Part shown: one piece after another, positions 27,328-36,611 of the stretch
How the letters are laid out: each line of letters begins with the position of its first letter
How positions within the stretch are numbered: position 1 is the first letter of the stretch
Source of the DNA: Hydrogenobaculum sp. Y04AAS1
GTDB taxonomy: Bacteria; Aquificota; Aquificia; Aquificales; Aquificaceae
NCBI RefSeq assembly: GCF_000020785.1
Contig: NC_011126.1
Span: 248,001 to 312,000, forward strand
Direction: 5' to 3'
Length of the DNA stretch: 64,000 nucleotides
Made by a program: the position numbers and the translations under genes
Notes under the pieces: generated by a model
The model's input: only the letters and a program-made list of their open reading frames with translations
Told to the model about the DNA's origin: nothing
Database searches by the model: none

Positions 27328-28654
27328 AGTTTTTCTCCAAATATTTAAATACTACCAAAAAACAAATAGCCCTTGCTACGGTTTCAACACTCATAAACAC
27401 CCAAGGTACGAATGGATTAAAGATATATTTTAACATAACAACTATAGGTATTATTCTAAAAACCCAAAACGATACTATATTGACAATCATAGGTATGTAA
27501 GTTTTGCCTAAGCCTTTTATAGCCCCAGATAAAACAAAGCTATAAGACAAAAACACCTGTGTTAAACCTACCATAATAAGATATATTTCGGCATAGTGTA
27601 TTATGTTTTTATCGCTTGTAAATATCATAGCCATATATTTTGATAAAATAATCACCATAAGACCAACTATACCCATTGCCAAAGCACTAAAATTTGCAAT
27701 TACCTTAGCTCCTCTAAAAGCTCCTTTTATGTTGCCAGCGCCAAAATTTTGTCCAGTCAATACACTTGCCGATATACTTAAAGCATAACCTATCATAAAA
27801 GATATGCTTTCTAATCTAAGGCCTATTTGATAGGCTGCCAAAATGGTATTGCCAAATCTTGCTACAAACCCTACAAAAAGATTGAAGGACAAACTTGTAA
27901 GACCCCTATCTACTGTAACAGGTATCCCAAGTTTTAACATCTCTAAAATAGTTTTTAGGCTTTTAAAAGAAAGTTTACCAAAAGGTTTATTAACAAAGAG
28001 CACATAAGCGTAAATAAAAAATCCAACCACTTCAGATATCACAATACCAAAAGCAGCACCTTCTATGCCAAAAGCCTTAAAACCAAGCTTGCCGTTTATA
28101 AGGACATAAGAGCTTGCTATATTGGTTATATTCATAATTACAGATACTTTAAAGGGAAATTTTGTTTGACCCATACCGCTGTATGTAGCGTAAAACACCT
28201 CTGTGGCAAACTGTATAAAAGCCGCTAAAAATATGGGTTTTAAGTATATCGTGGCTATGTTTGCTATGTCTTTTTTAGCCCCAAACAAAAGCATAAGCTC
28301 TGGTATAAACTTTGTGCCAAAAAGAGCAATTGGTATTGATAATAAAAGCGATAAAACCATACCGCTTAAAAATACATCAAAAAACGGCTTACCAGCTCCT
28401 ACTCTGTGGGACACCATAATAGATGTACCGTTGTAAGTTAGAGCCATCAAAGAATAAACAAACCACATCATGGATATCGAATAACCAACACCGGCTATAG
28501 CGCTTTTACCAAGATGAGACACCAAAAGAAGCGATACAAGCGTTTCAACGGTGTAAAGTAAATTTGAGATAATTACCGGTGTGGCGACATTAAGCACCGC
28601 CTTTAATATATCTCTTGATTTTTTAGACTCATCAACAATAAGGTTTGCTTCCAA
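27320..28654 (-). CDS. MATE family multidrug/metabolite exporter
   Basis: The protein of about 444 residues has twelve hydrophobic helices in two MatE repeats, with early ATPVIISNLLYTVETLVSLLLVSHLGKSAIAGVGY and a second-half KLGIPVTVDRGLTSLSFN segment. It exports cationic or drug-like compounds using an ion gradient. No ATG fits; TTG codons at 28678 and 28654 are the candidates. I prefer 28654 because a TATACT -10 (28664-28669) lies just before it, although the upstream choice would add only eight residues. Confidence 0.82.
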   Translation of the reverse strand: MEANLIVDESKKSRDILKAVLNVATPVIISNLLYTVETLVSLLLVSHLGKSAIAGVGYSISMMWFVYSLMALTYNGTSIMVSHRVGAGKPFFDVFLSGMVLSLLLSIPIALFGTKFIPELMLLFGAKKDIANIATIYLKPIFLAAFIQFATEVFYATYSGMGQTKFPFKVSVIMNITNIASSYVLINGKLGFKAFGIEGAAFGIVISEVVGFFIYAYVLFVNKPFGKLSFKSLKTILEMLKLGIPVTVDRGLTSLSFNLFVGFVARFGNTILAAYQIGLRLESISFMIGYALSISASVLTGQNFGAGNIKGAFRGAKVIANFSALAMGIVGLMVIILSKYMAMIFTSDKNIIHYAEIYLIMVGLTQVFLSYSFVLSGAIKGLGKTYIPMIVNIVSFWVFRIIPIVVMLKYIFNPFVPWVFMSVETVARAICFLVVFKYLEKNYG

Positions 28655-28724
28655 GATTTTAATAGTATAGCATAGCAACGTTTTTAGTATATTGGAATTT
28701 AGCTTTTTCTAAAAGCTTATAAAC

Positions 28725-29393
28725 CTAAGGGAAATTTTTTAAATCTTGATTTATAAAACTTATAGCGCTGTTTTCAAAATATCCGTTTGATGTCAAGACA
28801 AGTTTACCTTTTGAATTCATGCTAACTGCATAATACTTTGGTACAAACTCTATCATCGTCTTATTGTTGCCGGGTGTTATAAACATATCCATAGTGAGTG
28901 TCCAAGCTGCCAAACCACCCAAAGAAGGCGCATTTAAGACAAACTTCGATACCTCTTTTGGTGTTTGATTTTCATAAAACTGCGCTGTGTTTGTAGTGAT
29001 ATCACACTTTATAAGACCCTCTTTATAGCTTTGTTTTAGTATATGATAGTTGTTTAAAGAGCAAAACTTTATTAGCTCTTGAAATACCCTTTGATAAGGT
29101 GCATTTATAATAGCTATTTCTCTTTTTAAATGAACCGGTGTTTGTTTGTTGTTTGTGGAGGCTGTTTTTGTGTTGTTTATAGCGTTTGGGTTTATGGATG
29201 TGGGTTTTGTCGTTGAAGCCATTTTGGTTTGATTGGGGCTATAAGCTTTTGCTGGAGCTCCCATGATATATTTAGATTGTGAATGAGGATACAAAAATCC
29301 ACTTGATTCTAAACTTTGCACATCCGTGCTGGCACAAGAGCTTATCAAAGACCCTAAAACTACGATAGATGATAAGGCTAATATTTTTTTCAT
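28725..29393 (-). CDS. Outer-envelope lipoprotein, uncharacterised
   Basis: The 222-residue protein starts with a lipoprotein signal peptide ending in the lipobox LISSC (cleavage before Cys about residue 20). A low-complexity Asn/Thr/Ser linker (residues about 45-85) leads to a compact domain with NAPYQRVFQELIKFCSLNNYHILKQSYKEGLIKCDI, which resembles the BamC/DUF-like layout of envelope lipoproteins. No enzyme motif is visible. An AGGAGG site precedes the ATG. Confidence 0.75.
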   Translation of the reverse strand: MKKILALSSIVVLGSLISSCASTDVQSLESSGFLYPHSQSKYIMGAPAKAYSPNQTKMASTTKPTSINPNAINNTKTASTNNKQTPVHLKREIAIINAPYQRVFQELIKFCSLNNYHILKQSYKEGLIKCDITTNTAQFYENQTPKEVSKFVLNAPSLGGLAAWTLTMDMFITPGNNKTMIEFVPKYYAVSMNSKGKLVLTSNGYFENSAISFINQDLKNFP

Positions 29394-29568
29394 AATAAAC
29401 CTCCTTCACATATTATAAATCTTAATTTACTAAATTATAAATGATACATGACATACTAATTATAGTGTGATATGTAAATATTCACATATGCGTTTTCTAA
29501 AATCTTCATCATTTTTTCATGATTTTGGTATAAAATAATTTATATATCCAGTAAAGGAGGTAGATGTT

Positions 29569-29913
29569 ATGAAAAATCTTTTAAGACCCAAGATGGGTTT
29601 GCTGGCTTTGGCCGGAGTAGTATTAACTCAGGTAAGCGCAATGGCTACAAGTCTGCCACGGTCTATAAGCCCACAAGCTCTGGCTCAGGAAAAGGGATGT
29701 TTTGCCTGTCATGCCATTGACCACAAAGTAGTAGGACCCGCTTGGAAAGATGTGGCAGCCAAATATCACCACAACCTAAAATACGTCCCAGACCTTGCAA
29801 AAAAGATTAAAAATGGAAATGCTGGCATATGGGGTCCAGTGCCTATGCCACCTCAAAACGTTACCCAAGCCCAAGCTGAAGAGCTTGCAAGATTTATCTT
29901 ATCTCTTCATTAA
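29569..29913 (+). CDS. Small periplasmic class I cytochrome c (c551/c552 type)
   Basis: The 114-residue protein has a signal peptide (to about residue 28) and a single heme site CFACHAIDHKVVGPAWKDVAAKY, with the distal methionine in WGPVPMPPQNVTQAQAEELARFILSL. This is the monoheme electron carrier fold that donates electrons to cd1 nitrite reductase or terminal oxidases. It is a good candidate donor for the nirS product in this window, which has no cytochrome gene beside it. An AAGGAGG site precedes the ATG and a terminator follows. Confidence 0.92.
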   Translation: MKNLLRPKMGLLALAGVVLTQVSAMATSLPRSISPQALAQEKGCFACHAIDHKVVGPAWKDVAAKYHHNLKYVPDLAKKIKNGNAGIWGPVPMPPQNVTQAQAEELARFILSLH

Positions 29914-29923
29914 TCACCAAGAG

Positions 29924-29941
29924 CCCCCTTTTTGGGGGTTT
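29924..29941 (+). terminator. Rho-independent terminator after the cytochrome gene
   Basis: CCCCC (29924-29928), loop TTTTT and GGGGG (29934-29938) form a hairpin followed by TTT. It ends the single-gene cytochrome transcript 10 bases after its stop. Confidence 0.75.
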
Positions 29942-29984
29942 ATAATAATATTAATATATATCAATAACGTTGTATAAAAGCTGC

Positions 29985-30055
29985 AAAAGCCCCCTATGGG
30001 ACAGGGCTTTTACAAGGAGGATAAAGCTATGAAAAGACAAAAGGCTCTCTTTTGA
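29985..30055 (+). other. Hairpin plus 8-codon frame with strong ribosome site; possible small RNA or gene remnant
   Basis: AAAAGCCC (29985-29992) pairs with GGGCTTTT (30004-30011). AAGGAGG (30014-30020) then stands 8 bases before an ATG at 30029 that opens MKRQKALF and stops at 30055 inside the next hairpin. A TATAAA (29973-29978) could be a -10. The element looks like an expressed unit with no recognisable product. Confidence 0.3.
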
Positions 30056-30060
30056 GAGCC
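30043..30060 (-). terminator. Terminator of the cytochrome-porin gene
   Basis: GGCTCTC (30043-30049), loop TTTT and GAGAGCC (30054-30060) form a perfect 7-bp stem. Read on the minus strand, it is followed by TTTTGTCTTTT. It lies 10 bases beyond the stop of the minus-strand gene ending at 30070. Confidence 0.8.
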
Positions 30061-30069
30061 CTAACAACG

Positions 30070-31551
30070 TTAAAATAGATACTCTACTTTTACAGCTGTT
30101 ACATCAAAATCAGATGCAGATGGCGCACTTCCATTAGATGGCACATTTCCATTGTTATACTGTGGATTTGCTTGTCCTGGATGGTATTTAGACCACATCA
30201 TACGTTCAACTTTGACACTTACATTTTGCCATGGATACCAAGACACACCTACTATATATCCTGAATAATCTACGTCTTGAACTTGGCTTGAATTAGCATA
30301 CATATACTTTACATATACACCGTATGTTCTTTTGTAGTAATAATCAGCTTTTAACGCTATACCAGTTCTATTTACAGAAGTGCCGTCTGTAGAATATAAT
30401 TGGCCAGTCCAATAATCCTCACCATAAAATTCGCTATCGTGTTGTTTTTGCACTTCACCAAAAAACTCCACAAGGTTTTTACCACCTATATACTGAGCCT
30501 GAGCTTCCAAGCCATAATCATTTACGTTATCGCTATATTCATAAGGATTTGTGCCTCCTTCCATCTTTTCCTGACCAAAGTATCCAAAAGCACCTACCAT
30601 AGAATATATGTTTTTAAACCCTGGTAGCCAATACTCTGCATTTACATAAGCATCAACATGTTTTGCTCCGGCCCAGCTGTAGCTAGTGCTTGCAGGAAGA
30701 CTACCTGCGGTTGCAACTGGGTTTGTTCCCTCATCATTTCCAGTTGATGGAGCATACAATCCTATGTTGCCATATATACCACCGTTTGTAAAATCTCCAA
30801 GCATAGCGTAAGCTTCGACACCTTCTATGGGCGTACCATTAAATGGATCAAAAAGTGTACCGTGTGTGGATAAAGGATTCATGAGCGGTACGCCCCAGTT
30901 TCCGGGTCCAGCTTGGCCTACATCATCAAATCCTACTACGTTTTCAAAGCTTAGTCCGTAAGTAAAATTTTTGTTATCAACGGTATGATCACCACCATTC
31001 AATATTGCGTCATATCCTGCCAATGATGCAGCATCCCCGTGATCGTTCCATCCACCTATTTCCACCCATGCACCAAGATGAGGTGTTATTTCACCGGCTA
31101 TATACAAAGAGTCATCTTTTACAAGATTAAATGTATCATTTGTTGGATATCCAGCTGGTTGTGAAAACGCACCTTGTCCATCAGTTATTCTACCGTGAGG
31201 AACCACAGAACCACCATCTTGGTTTGCCCACATACCAGCTATTCTAACAGCTATCATAGGTATCTTGTTTATTACTAGGTTTGGCATACCACCCTCTTCT
31301 GCAGCTCTTTTTTTGGCAGCTTGTCTTACCATTTTGATAAGATCTGAGTAATCGTAGGTGAAGCCGTGGAGTTTAAATTCTCTACCAAATGGGGTAAGGT
31401 GTGGGAATACTGTATGGCATACATCGCAAGCAAGCCCTGTCTGTCTTGCAAAAGATGGTATCGCAAAGCTTGATTTTGGCGCAAATACCGCCAGCGAGAG
31501 AAGGCCCAAGGCCCCGTAAACCATCCGTTTTTTCAACTTTTTGCCATCCAT
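30070..31551 (-). CDS. Outer-membrane cytochrome-porin fusion (Cyc2-like)
   Basis: The 493-residue protein has a signal peptide ending near residue 30 (SSFA), then SFARQTGLACDVCHTVFPHLTPFGREFKLHGF with a single heme c motif CDVCH. The rest is a beta-barrel-like region with alternating aromatic and glycine-rich strands, ending in a terminal aromatic residue (VKVEYLF), as expected for insertion by Bam. This layout, length and heme-flanking sequence match Cyc2-type fused cytochrome-porins, known for iron oxidation in acidophiles and neutrophiles; related proteins of unknown substrate also share it. It would move electrons across the outer membrane. An AAAGGAGGT site precedes the ATG. Confidence 0.75.
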   Translation of the reverse strand: MDGKKLKKRMVYGALGLLSLAVFAPKSSFAIPSFARQTGLACDVCHTVFPHLTPFGREFKLHGFTYDYSDLIKMVRQAAKKRAAEEGGMPNLVINKIPMIAVRIAGMWANQDGGSVVPHGRITDGQGAFSQPAGYPTNDTFNLVKDDSLYIAGEITPHLGAWVEIGGWNDHGDAASLAGYDAILNGGDHTVDNKNFTYGLSFENVVGFDDVGQAGPGNWGVPLMNPLSTHGTLFDPFNGTPIEGVEAYAMLGDFTNGGIYGNIGLYAPSTGNDEGTNPVATAGSLPASTSYSWAGAKHVDAYVNAEYWLPGFKNIYSMVGAFGYFGQEKMEGGTNPYEYSDNVNDYGLEAQAQYIGGKNLVEFFGEVQKQHDSEFYGEDYWTGQLYSTDGTSVNRTGIALKADYYYKRTYGVYVKYMYANSSQVQDVDYSGYIVGVSWYPWQNVSVKVERMMWSKYHPGQANPQYNNGNVPSNGSAPSASDFDVTAVKVEYLF

Positions 31552-31860
31552 AACTACCTCCTTTGAAGTTCACTATAACTTCATTTTACTCTTAAATTAT
31601 AAAAAAAGTATAAAATTTATATATTTCATGTAAATGTATATTTACTTTTATTGTAATTTCTAACAGATATTAATTAATAACAATTATTACTTATGTTTCT
31701 CATTTTAAAAAAGTTTATATTTACTAACTAAAAATCTATGCTTGATGGATTTAATCTTTAAAACCTATGAAATCTGCATATTTTGGTTTAAAATATTTTA
31801 TTTATCAGATTGATTTATTGTGGCTTTAGGTATATTATAATATTTGAAATTGGAGGTTTA
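31552..31860. promoter_or_regulatory. Divergent control region between the cytochrome-porin and rhodanese genes
   Basis: This 309-base AT-rich gap holds no gene I can support. A perfect inverted repeat GAAGTT-N6-AACTTC (31565-31582) touches the Shine-Dalgarno site of the minus-strand gene and could fold in its leader. A minus-strand TATAAT lies at 31596-31601. On the plus strand TATAAT (31836-31841) and a TTGGAGG site precede the rhodanese ATG. The middle is only AT-rich sequence without a recognised site. Confidence 0.5.
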
Positions 31861-32178
31861 ATGTGGATGTTTAATATACCAGAGATTACACCTGAAGAAG
31901 CTAAGAAGATATTGGAATCAGATCCAAACGCTGTACTTTTGGATGTAAGGACGCCTCAAGAGTATAGACAGATAAGGGTACCGGGTAGTGTGCTAATACC
32001 GGTGGATGATCTTAGGTTTAAGTTTAAAGAGCTTGATAAGAACAAGAAGTATATTGTAATGTGTAGAAGTGGAAACAGAAGCGCTTTTGCCACTTACGCT
32101 TTGAGACAGCTTGGTTTTGATGCTTTTAATATGATAGGTGGTATATTAAATTGGCCTTACGAAACAGAAAGAGGCTAA
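31861..32178 (+). CDS. Single-domain rhodanese-like sulfurtransferase
   Basis: The 105-residue protein is one rhodanese domain: ITPEEAKKILESDPNAVLLDVRTPQEYRQIRVPGSVLIP, then the active-site loop CRSGNRS with the catalytic cysteine, and GFDAFNMIGGILNW. It transfers sulfane sulfur from thiosulfate or persulfides and is cytoplasmic. The ATG at 31861 follows a GGAGG site; an ATG at 31810 is upstream of the -10 and was rejected. The pyrB start is 1 base downstream. Confidence 0.9.
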   Translation: MWMFNIPEITPEEAKKILESDPNAVLLDVRTPQEYRQIRVPGSVLIPVDDLRFKFKELDKNKKYIVMCRSGNRSAFATYALRQLGFDAFNMIGGILNWPYETERG

Positions 32179-32179
32179 T

Positions 32180-33046
32180 ATGAAATATATAATAGAAGCC
32201 CAAAACATAAAAGATACATACAAAACTATATTAAATAGGGCTAAAGAGTTTAAGGAAAAAAGGATATATCCCACTTACAAAGCATCTTGTGCTCTTTTTT
32301 TTGAAGAACCATCCACAAGAACAAGGCTTTCTTTTGAAAAAGCCGCCAAGAATTTGGGTTGTGAGACTTATTATATACAAGGTAATTTTTCATCGGCTGT
32401 AAAGGGTGAAAGTTTTTTTGATACGCTTTTATCTTTTAAAAAGATTGACATAGATATCGTTGTTTTTCGTACATCTGATATCGTATTTGATTATGAGCCA
32501 CTTCTAAATATAGATATAGGCCTTATAAATGCTGGAGATGGTACGCACGAGCATCCGTCTCAGGGTCTTCTTGATGTTTTTACGCTTTTAGAAAAAGTAA
32601 ATAGTTTGGAAAATCAAAATATACTATACGTAGGAGATGTTTACCACAGTAGAGTGTTTAGGTCAGGAGCTTACTTTTTCAAGTTAGAAGGGGCAAATAT
32701 AGGTGTTTGTGGATATCCAAGCTTTATACCAAAAGATTATCCTTTTATGGACAAAGCTTTTACAAATTTGGATGAGGCGATTGATTGGGCTCATCATGTG
32801 ATAGCTCTACGCATTCAAAAAGAAAGACACAAAGAAGCTTACAATTTAGAAAGTTATTTTGACATGTATGGTATAACAAAAGAAAGGTATAATAAGATAA
32901 GAGGATTTTTGATGCATCCTGGCCCTGTAAATAGGGATGTTGATATAGATGGTGATTTGTTGTATAAAGATAAATCTTTGATAGCAAATCAGATAGAAAA
33001 CGGCGTGTTTGTCCGTATGGCTATGATAGAATATGTTTTAGGATAG
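32180..33046 (+). CDS. pyrB: Aspartate carbamoyltransferase catalytic subunit
   Basis: The 288-residue enzyme has the carbamoyl phosphate motif EEPSTRTRLSFEKAA, the GDGTHEHPSQGLLDVFTL segment and the C-terminal MHPGPVNR motif with VRMAMIEYVL. It forms N-carbamoylaspartate in pyrimidine synthesis. It follows the rhodanese gene by 1 base and is slightly shorter than the usual 300-310 residues. No regulatory pyrI is next to it. Confidence 0.95.
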   Translation: MKYIIEAQNIKDTYKTILNRAKEFKEKRIYPTYKASCALFFEEPSTRTRLSFEKAAKNLGCETYYIQGNFSSAVKGESFFDTLLSFKKIDIDIVVFRTSDIVFDYEPLLNIDIGLINAGDGTHEHPSQGLLDVFTLLEKVNSLENQNILYVGDVYHSRVFRSGAYFFKLEGANIGVCGYPSFIPKDYPFMDKAFTNLDEAIDWAHHVIALRIQKERHKEAYNLESYFDMYGITKERYNKIRGFLMHPGPVNRDVDIDGDLLYKDKSLIANQIENGVFVRMAMIEYVLG

Positions 33047-33056
33047 GAGATGGTTT

Positions 33057-33926
33057 ATGTATACATATATAAGATATATGGACACAAACAAGATAGGCCT
33101 TTTGGAAGGTGCAAATGAAGTTTTACCAAAAGACTCTTACGTAATCATAAACAAAGATGACTCTACGGATATTGCCAAGGTGGTGGGAGCATCTAACAAG
33201 CTTTACGACGTAAAACCTTCTTTTTTTATAAGAAAAGCCACAAAACAAGATATATCTAAAATGCATCACTTTGATAGAGTTTCTCAAAGCTATATAAAAA
33301 TAGCTAAAGAACTTTCCAAACAGCATAATCTATCTCTCAAATTTATAAAAGCTTACACTCCGATAGACGGCTTAAAATCTTACTTCTTTTATACCGCTGA
33401 AACAAGAATTGATTTTAGGCAATTTGTAAAAGATTTGGCTAAAGCCATTAAAAAAAGAATTGAGATGAGACAAATAGGCACCAGAGATGCGGTCCAGATG
33501 CTTGGTGCCGTTGGAATGTGCGGATGTAAGACGTGTTGTTCAAACTTTATAGATGTGTTTGAATCTGTAAACTTAAAAGATATACAAATGCAAAACCTAC
33601 CCATGTCTCCTTCAAAGTTTACAGGTCCATGTGGTAAACTTGTTTGCTGCATGTCTTTTGAGAAGATAAACTATGTAATAAAGTATATACTTCCCCCAGA
33701 AGGCACAAATATTTGTTTTGACGGTAAAGAATACACCATCTCTTACATAGATCCACTTACAAACCTTATAACATTAAGCTCTCAAGAGGAAAAGATAAAT
33801 GTAAATATTTTGGATATTGTGCCAGAAGGCTATGAAGTAGCTGTTAAAAAGTGTGCTTCTTGCGGTGGATGTTGTGCTTCTAACATGGATCAACAAAGCG
33901 TTGTTTTTGAAGAAGCTTTAGCTTAA
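33057..33926 (+). CDS. PSP1-domain protein (RicT/YaaT family)
   Basis: The 289-residue protein has the PSP1 core: YFFYTAETRIDFRQFVKDLAKAIKKRIEMRQIGTRDAVQMLGAVGMCGCKTCCSNF, followed by GPCGKLVCCMSFE. The CGCKTCC and CGKLVCC cysteines and a further CASCGGCC near the C-terminus could hold an iron-sulfur cluster, as in the RicT complex that affects RNA processing in Bacillus. It overlaps the next gene by one base. Confidence 0.85.
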   Translation: MYTYIRYMDTNKIGLLEGANEVLPKDSYVIINKDDSTDIAKVVGASNKLYDVKPSFFIRKATKQDISKMHHFDRVSQSYIKIAKELSKQHNLSLKFIKAYTPIDGLKSYFFYTAETRIDFRQFVKDLAKAIKKRIEMRQIGTRDAVQMLGAVGMCGCKTCCSNFIDVFESVNLKDIQMQNLPMSPSKFTGPCGKLVCCMSFEKINYVIKYILPPEGTNICFDGKEYTISYIDPLTNLITLSSQEEKINVNILDIVPEGYEVAVKKCASCGGCCASNMDQQSVVFEEALA

Positions 33927-34498
33927 TGCTTTTTTATGGTGAGTTTGAAGATTTTAAGATAGGTATAACAAAAAACCCACAAGAGGTATTTTTACCAAAA
34001 CAAATCCATTCAAACGTTGTAGTTTATATAAAGGGTTTTACTGAAAACGTAGAAGCCGATGGTGTTATAACAGATAAGATAAACTTTAAGGTAGGTATAA
34101 AAACGGCCGATTGCGTACCTATAATTTTAAAATCCAAAAACTTTGTAGGAGCTATACATGCTGGCTGGAGAGGACTTTACAACGGCATACTAAAAAATGC
34201 TTTTTTACTGTTTGAAAGCTTTTCAGAAAAACCTTATTTTGCTTTTATAGGTCCATCTGCTAAAGAATGCTGTTATGAGGTAGGACCAGAATTTAAAGAC
34301 TATTTTAAAAGCTTAAAAGTTGTTGATAACAAACTATTTTTTGATACACAAAAAGAAGCTATAAATCAATTAAAAGCTCTTAACAAAGATATTAAGCTTT
34401 TGATATATGAGACATGTAGTATATGCAACAAAGAAATTCCAAGCTATAGAAGAGATAAGACAAAAGATAGGATAACAGTTTTTGTAGAAAAGGTGTAA
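33926..34498 (+). CDS. YfiH/multicopper-oxidase-like purine nucleoside phosphorylase family
   Basis: The 190-residue protein has the family motifs QIHSNVV, TADCVPI, HAGWRG and IGPSAKECCYEVG. Family members deaminate or phosphorolyse purine nucleosides and were formerly called polyphenol oxidases; one zinc is bound by His and two Cys. The length is shorter than the usual 240-250 residues, chiefly at the N-terminus. The ATG overlaps the PSP1 stop. Confidence 0.83.
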   Translation: MLFYGEFEDFKIGITKNPQEVFLPKQIHSNVVVYIKGFTENVEADGVITDKINFKVGIKTADCVPIILKSKNFVGAIHAGWRGLYNGILKNAFLLFESFSEKPYFAFIGPSAKECCYEVGPEFKDYFKSLKVVDNKLFFDTQKEAINQLKALNKDIKLLIYETCSICNKEIPSYRRDKTKDRITVFVEKV

Positions 34499-34547
34499 GT
34501 CTCTTTTATGTATATAAAACATAAACGGTGTGGTAAAATATTTGGAT

Positions 34548-35606
34548 ATGGGATATTGGAAAGGACTAATACACGCATATAGAGAATATTTGCCGGTTTC
34601 TGAAAAGACACCTATTATAACCCTTTACGAAGGCAACACGCCTCTTATAAAAGCTCAAAGAATACCAGACATGCTAAAAGTAGGGGTGGAGCTTTATTTT
34701 AAGTTTGAAGGCCTAAACCCCACAGGTTCTTTTAAGGATAGAGGCATGACAATGGCTATATCAAAAGCCGCCGAATCTGGTAAAAGAGCCGTTATATGTG
34801 CATCCACTGGCAATACCTCAGCTTCGGCTGCTGCTTACGCTGCAAGAGCTGGTATGAAAGCTTTTGTGGTACTTCCAAAAGGTGCTGTAGCTCTTGGTAA
34901 ACTATCCCAAGCTATCATATACGGTGCCAAGGTAATAGCGCTTCTTGGAAATTTTGATGATGCTTTGTTTATAGTAAGAAAAATAGGTGAGATATTACCA
35001 GTAGAAGTGGTAAATTCTGTAAACCCTTATCGTATAGAAGGTCAAAAAACCGCTGCCTTTGAAATAGTAGATGCTTTAGGGGATGCTCCCACTTATCATT
35101 TTATACCTGTTGGAAACGCTGGTAACATAACAGCCTATTGGAAAGGTTATAAAGAGTATCATGCTATAGGAAAATCAAAAAAACTTCCCATTATGATGGG
35201 TTATCAGGCAGAAGGATCGGCTCCTATAGTAAAAGGTTATCCTATAAAAAACCCTCAAACCATAGCCACCGCTATAAAAATAGGCAATCCTTACAGCTGG
35301 AGAAATGCCATCCAAGCCGCCAAAGAATCAAACGGTAAAATTGATGCGGTTACCGATGATGAGATACTTTACGCTTACAACCTTGTGGCTTCTTGTGAAG
35401 GGGTTTTTTGTGAACCAGCTTCCGCTGCATCTGTGGCAGGCTTTATTAAAAGCGCCAAAGAAGGTATTTTTAAAGAAGGCGATGTGGTAGTCTGCACATT
35501 GACGGGTTCTGGCTTAAAAGACCCAGATACCGCTATGAAATCCGCCCAAAGCCCTATAGAAGTACCTCCAGATTTAAACCAGGTTTTGAAGCTTATAGAG
35601 ATTTAA
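34548..35606 (+). CDS. thrC: Threonine synthase
   Basis: The 352-residue PLP enzyme starts [33 protein letters not shown] and has the PLP lysine motif [33 protein letters not shown] and [15 protein letters not shown]. It converts O-phosphohomoserine to threonine. I chose the ATG at 34548; a GTG at 34530 lies within a TAAAAT (34534-34539) that is likely the -10, so the transcript may be nearly leaderless. It converges with scpA, overlapping by 4 bases. Confidence 0.93.
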   Translation: MGYWKGLIHAYREYLPVSEKTPIITLYEGNTPLIKAQRIPDMLKVGVELYFKFEGLNPTGSFKDRGMTMAISKAAESGKRAVICASTGNTSASAAAYAARAGMKAFVVLPKGAVALGKLSQAIIYGAKVIALLGNFDDALFIVRKIGEILPVEVVNSVNPYRIEGQKTAAFEIVDALGDAPTYHFIPVGNAGNITAYWKGYKEYHAIGKSKKLPIMMGYQAEGSAPIVKGYPIKNPQTIATAIKIGNPYSWRNAIQAAKESNGKIDAVTDDEILYAYNLVASCEGVFCEPASAASVAGFIKSAKEGIFKEGDVVVCTLTGSGLKDPDTAMKSAQSPIEVPPDLNQVLKLIEI

Positions 35607-36211
35607 AGCTTTTCTATTATAATGTCTCCGTAGTGTTCTTTTTGATATATATCTGCATGTTTGTCGTATTGGATAAACATAAGGGCTGTAAATTGGACTG
35701 AGGCTTTGTCTTTCTCTACTATCTCAGAAAAGTATAGCGTTGGTTTTTGATTTATGGTAGCTTTTAGATGCTCTATCACATCTTTTAATATGGATCTATG
35801 AAGAGGAATTTTGCGTTTTTTCATAATAGAGCGATGTCTTTCTTTTGTGAGAGTATACTTTTTTCTTTCTTTTGGTATTTTTGGTGTGTTTTGTTGTTCT
35901 TTAGGTTCATCTATGGGTTCTGTTTGAGATTCATCATACATTTGTACAAGCTCTTTTAACGTGAGTCTTTGACGGTGTATTTTTGGTTTTGGAAATAGTA
36001 TCTCAAGCTTTTTTTTAAATAAAAATGTGGCAGCAGAAAGGGCATTTGCTGGTATGCGCATATCAAGAAGTTCCATGTTTCTTATTTGTTCTATGTAAAG
36101 TTGTGCTAAATTTGCTATATCTATGCTCCAGGGGTCAATTTTACCCTCTTCTACAAGCGGTATCAAAAGGCTAAACGGATGGTCTTCTGGAAGTTTAAAA
36201 TCCACTGACAT
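35603..36211 (-). CDS. scpA: Segregation and condensation protein A
   Basis: The 202-residue protein has the ScpA N-terminal SMC-binding region ([56 protein letters not shown]) and a C-terminal winged-helix-like part ([34 protein letters not shown]). With SMC and ScpB it compacts the chromosome. It overlaps mobB by 17 bases. It is shorter than many homologues (about 250). Confidence 0.85.
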   Translation of the reverse strand: MSVDFKLPEDHPFSLLIPLVEEGKIDPWSIDIANLAQLYIEQIRNMELLDMRIPANALSAATFLFKKKLEILFPKPKIHRQRLTLKELVQMYDESQTEPIDEPKEQQNTPKIPKERKKYTLTKERHRSIMKKRKIPLHRSILKDVIEHLKATINQKPTLYFSEIVEKDKASVQFTALMFIQYDKHADIYQKEHYGDIIIEKL

Positions 36212-36611
36212 AAGTTTCTACAAACTTTTTAAGCGCTTCTTTATCGCCGTTATATTCATAAACTATATTTTCTAAAGGTTCTTTTATATCACCTACTTTT
36301 ACTTTAGGAAAAGCCATATACTTAAAACCTTCTAATATTATCAAATCGTAATCTTTAAAAAAATTTATAGCTTCTTCTATGGTTTTTGGCTTTTGGTATA
36401 AAACAAACGTGTCTTTTGATAAAATAGCACTTTGATGGTTTATATTAAATATTCTTGAAGTATCGGAGTTTTCTTTATCAAAAACAGCATGGCCTTTGGG
36501 GTCGTGTTTTATGTAGGCTATTTTGTATTTGTCTTGGAAGCTTTTGATAATATACTCTATCAAGGTGGTTTTTCCGCTGTTGTGATATCCTACAAAAGAT
36601 AGGACTTTCAT
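36195..36611 (-). CDS. mobB: Molybdopterin-guanine dinucleotide biosynthesis adapter protein MobB
   Basis: The 138-residue P-loop protein starts VLSFVGYHNSGKTTLIEYIIKSF and has KHDPKGHAVFDKENSDTSR and LIILEGFK, the MobB pattern. It binds GTP and assists in making the molybdenum guanine dinucleotide cofactor. The two DMSO-reductase-family enzymes in this window need that cofactor. It overlaps argB by 4 bases. Confidence 0.88.
   Translation of the reverse strand: MKVLSFVGYHNSGKTTLIEYIIKSFQDKYKIAYIKHDPKGHAVFDKENSDTSRIFNINHQSAILSKDTFVLYQKPKTIEEAINFFKDYDLIILEGFKYMAFPKVKVGDIKEPLENIVYEYNGDKEALKKFVETYVSGF

Noticed and set aside
29466-29486. TGTGA...TCACA before the small cytochrome gene as a Crp site
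   Set aside because: The half sites are 11 bases apart instead of 6 and the gene lacks other Crp-site features.
29951-29964. TTAATATATATCAA as a further Fnr-type box
   Set aside because: One half site is mismatched, the sequence is simple AT-rich DNA, and no promoter lies 41.5 bases from its centre.
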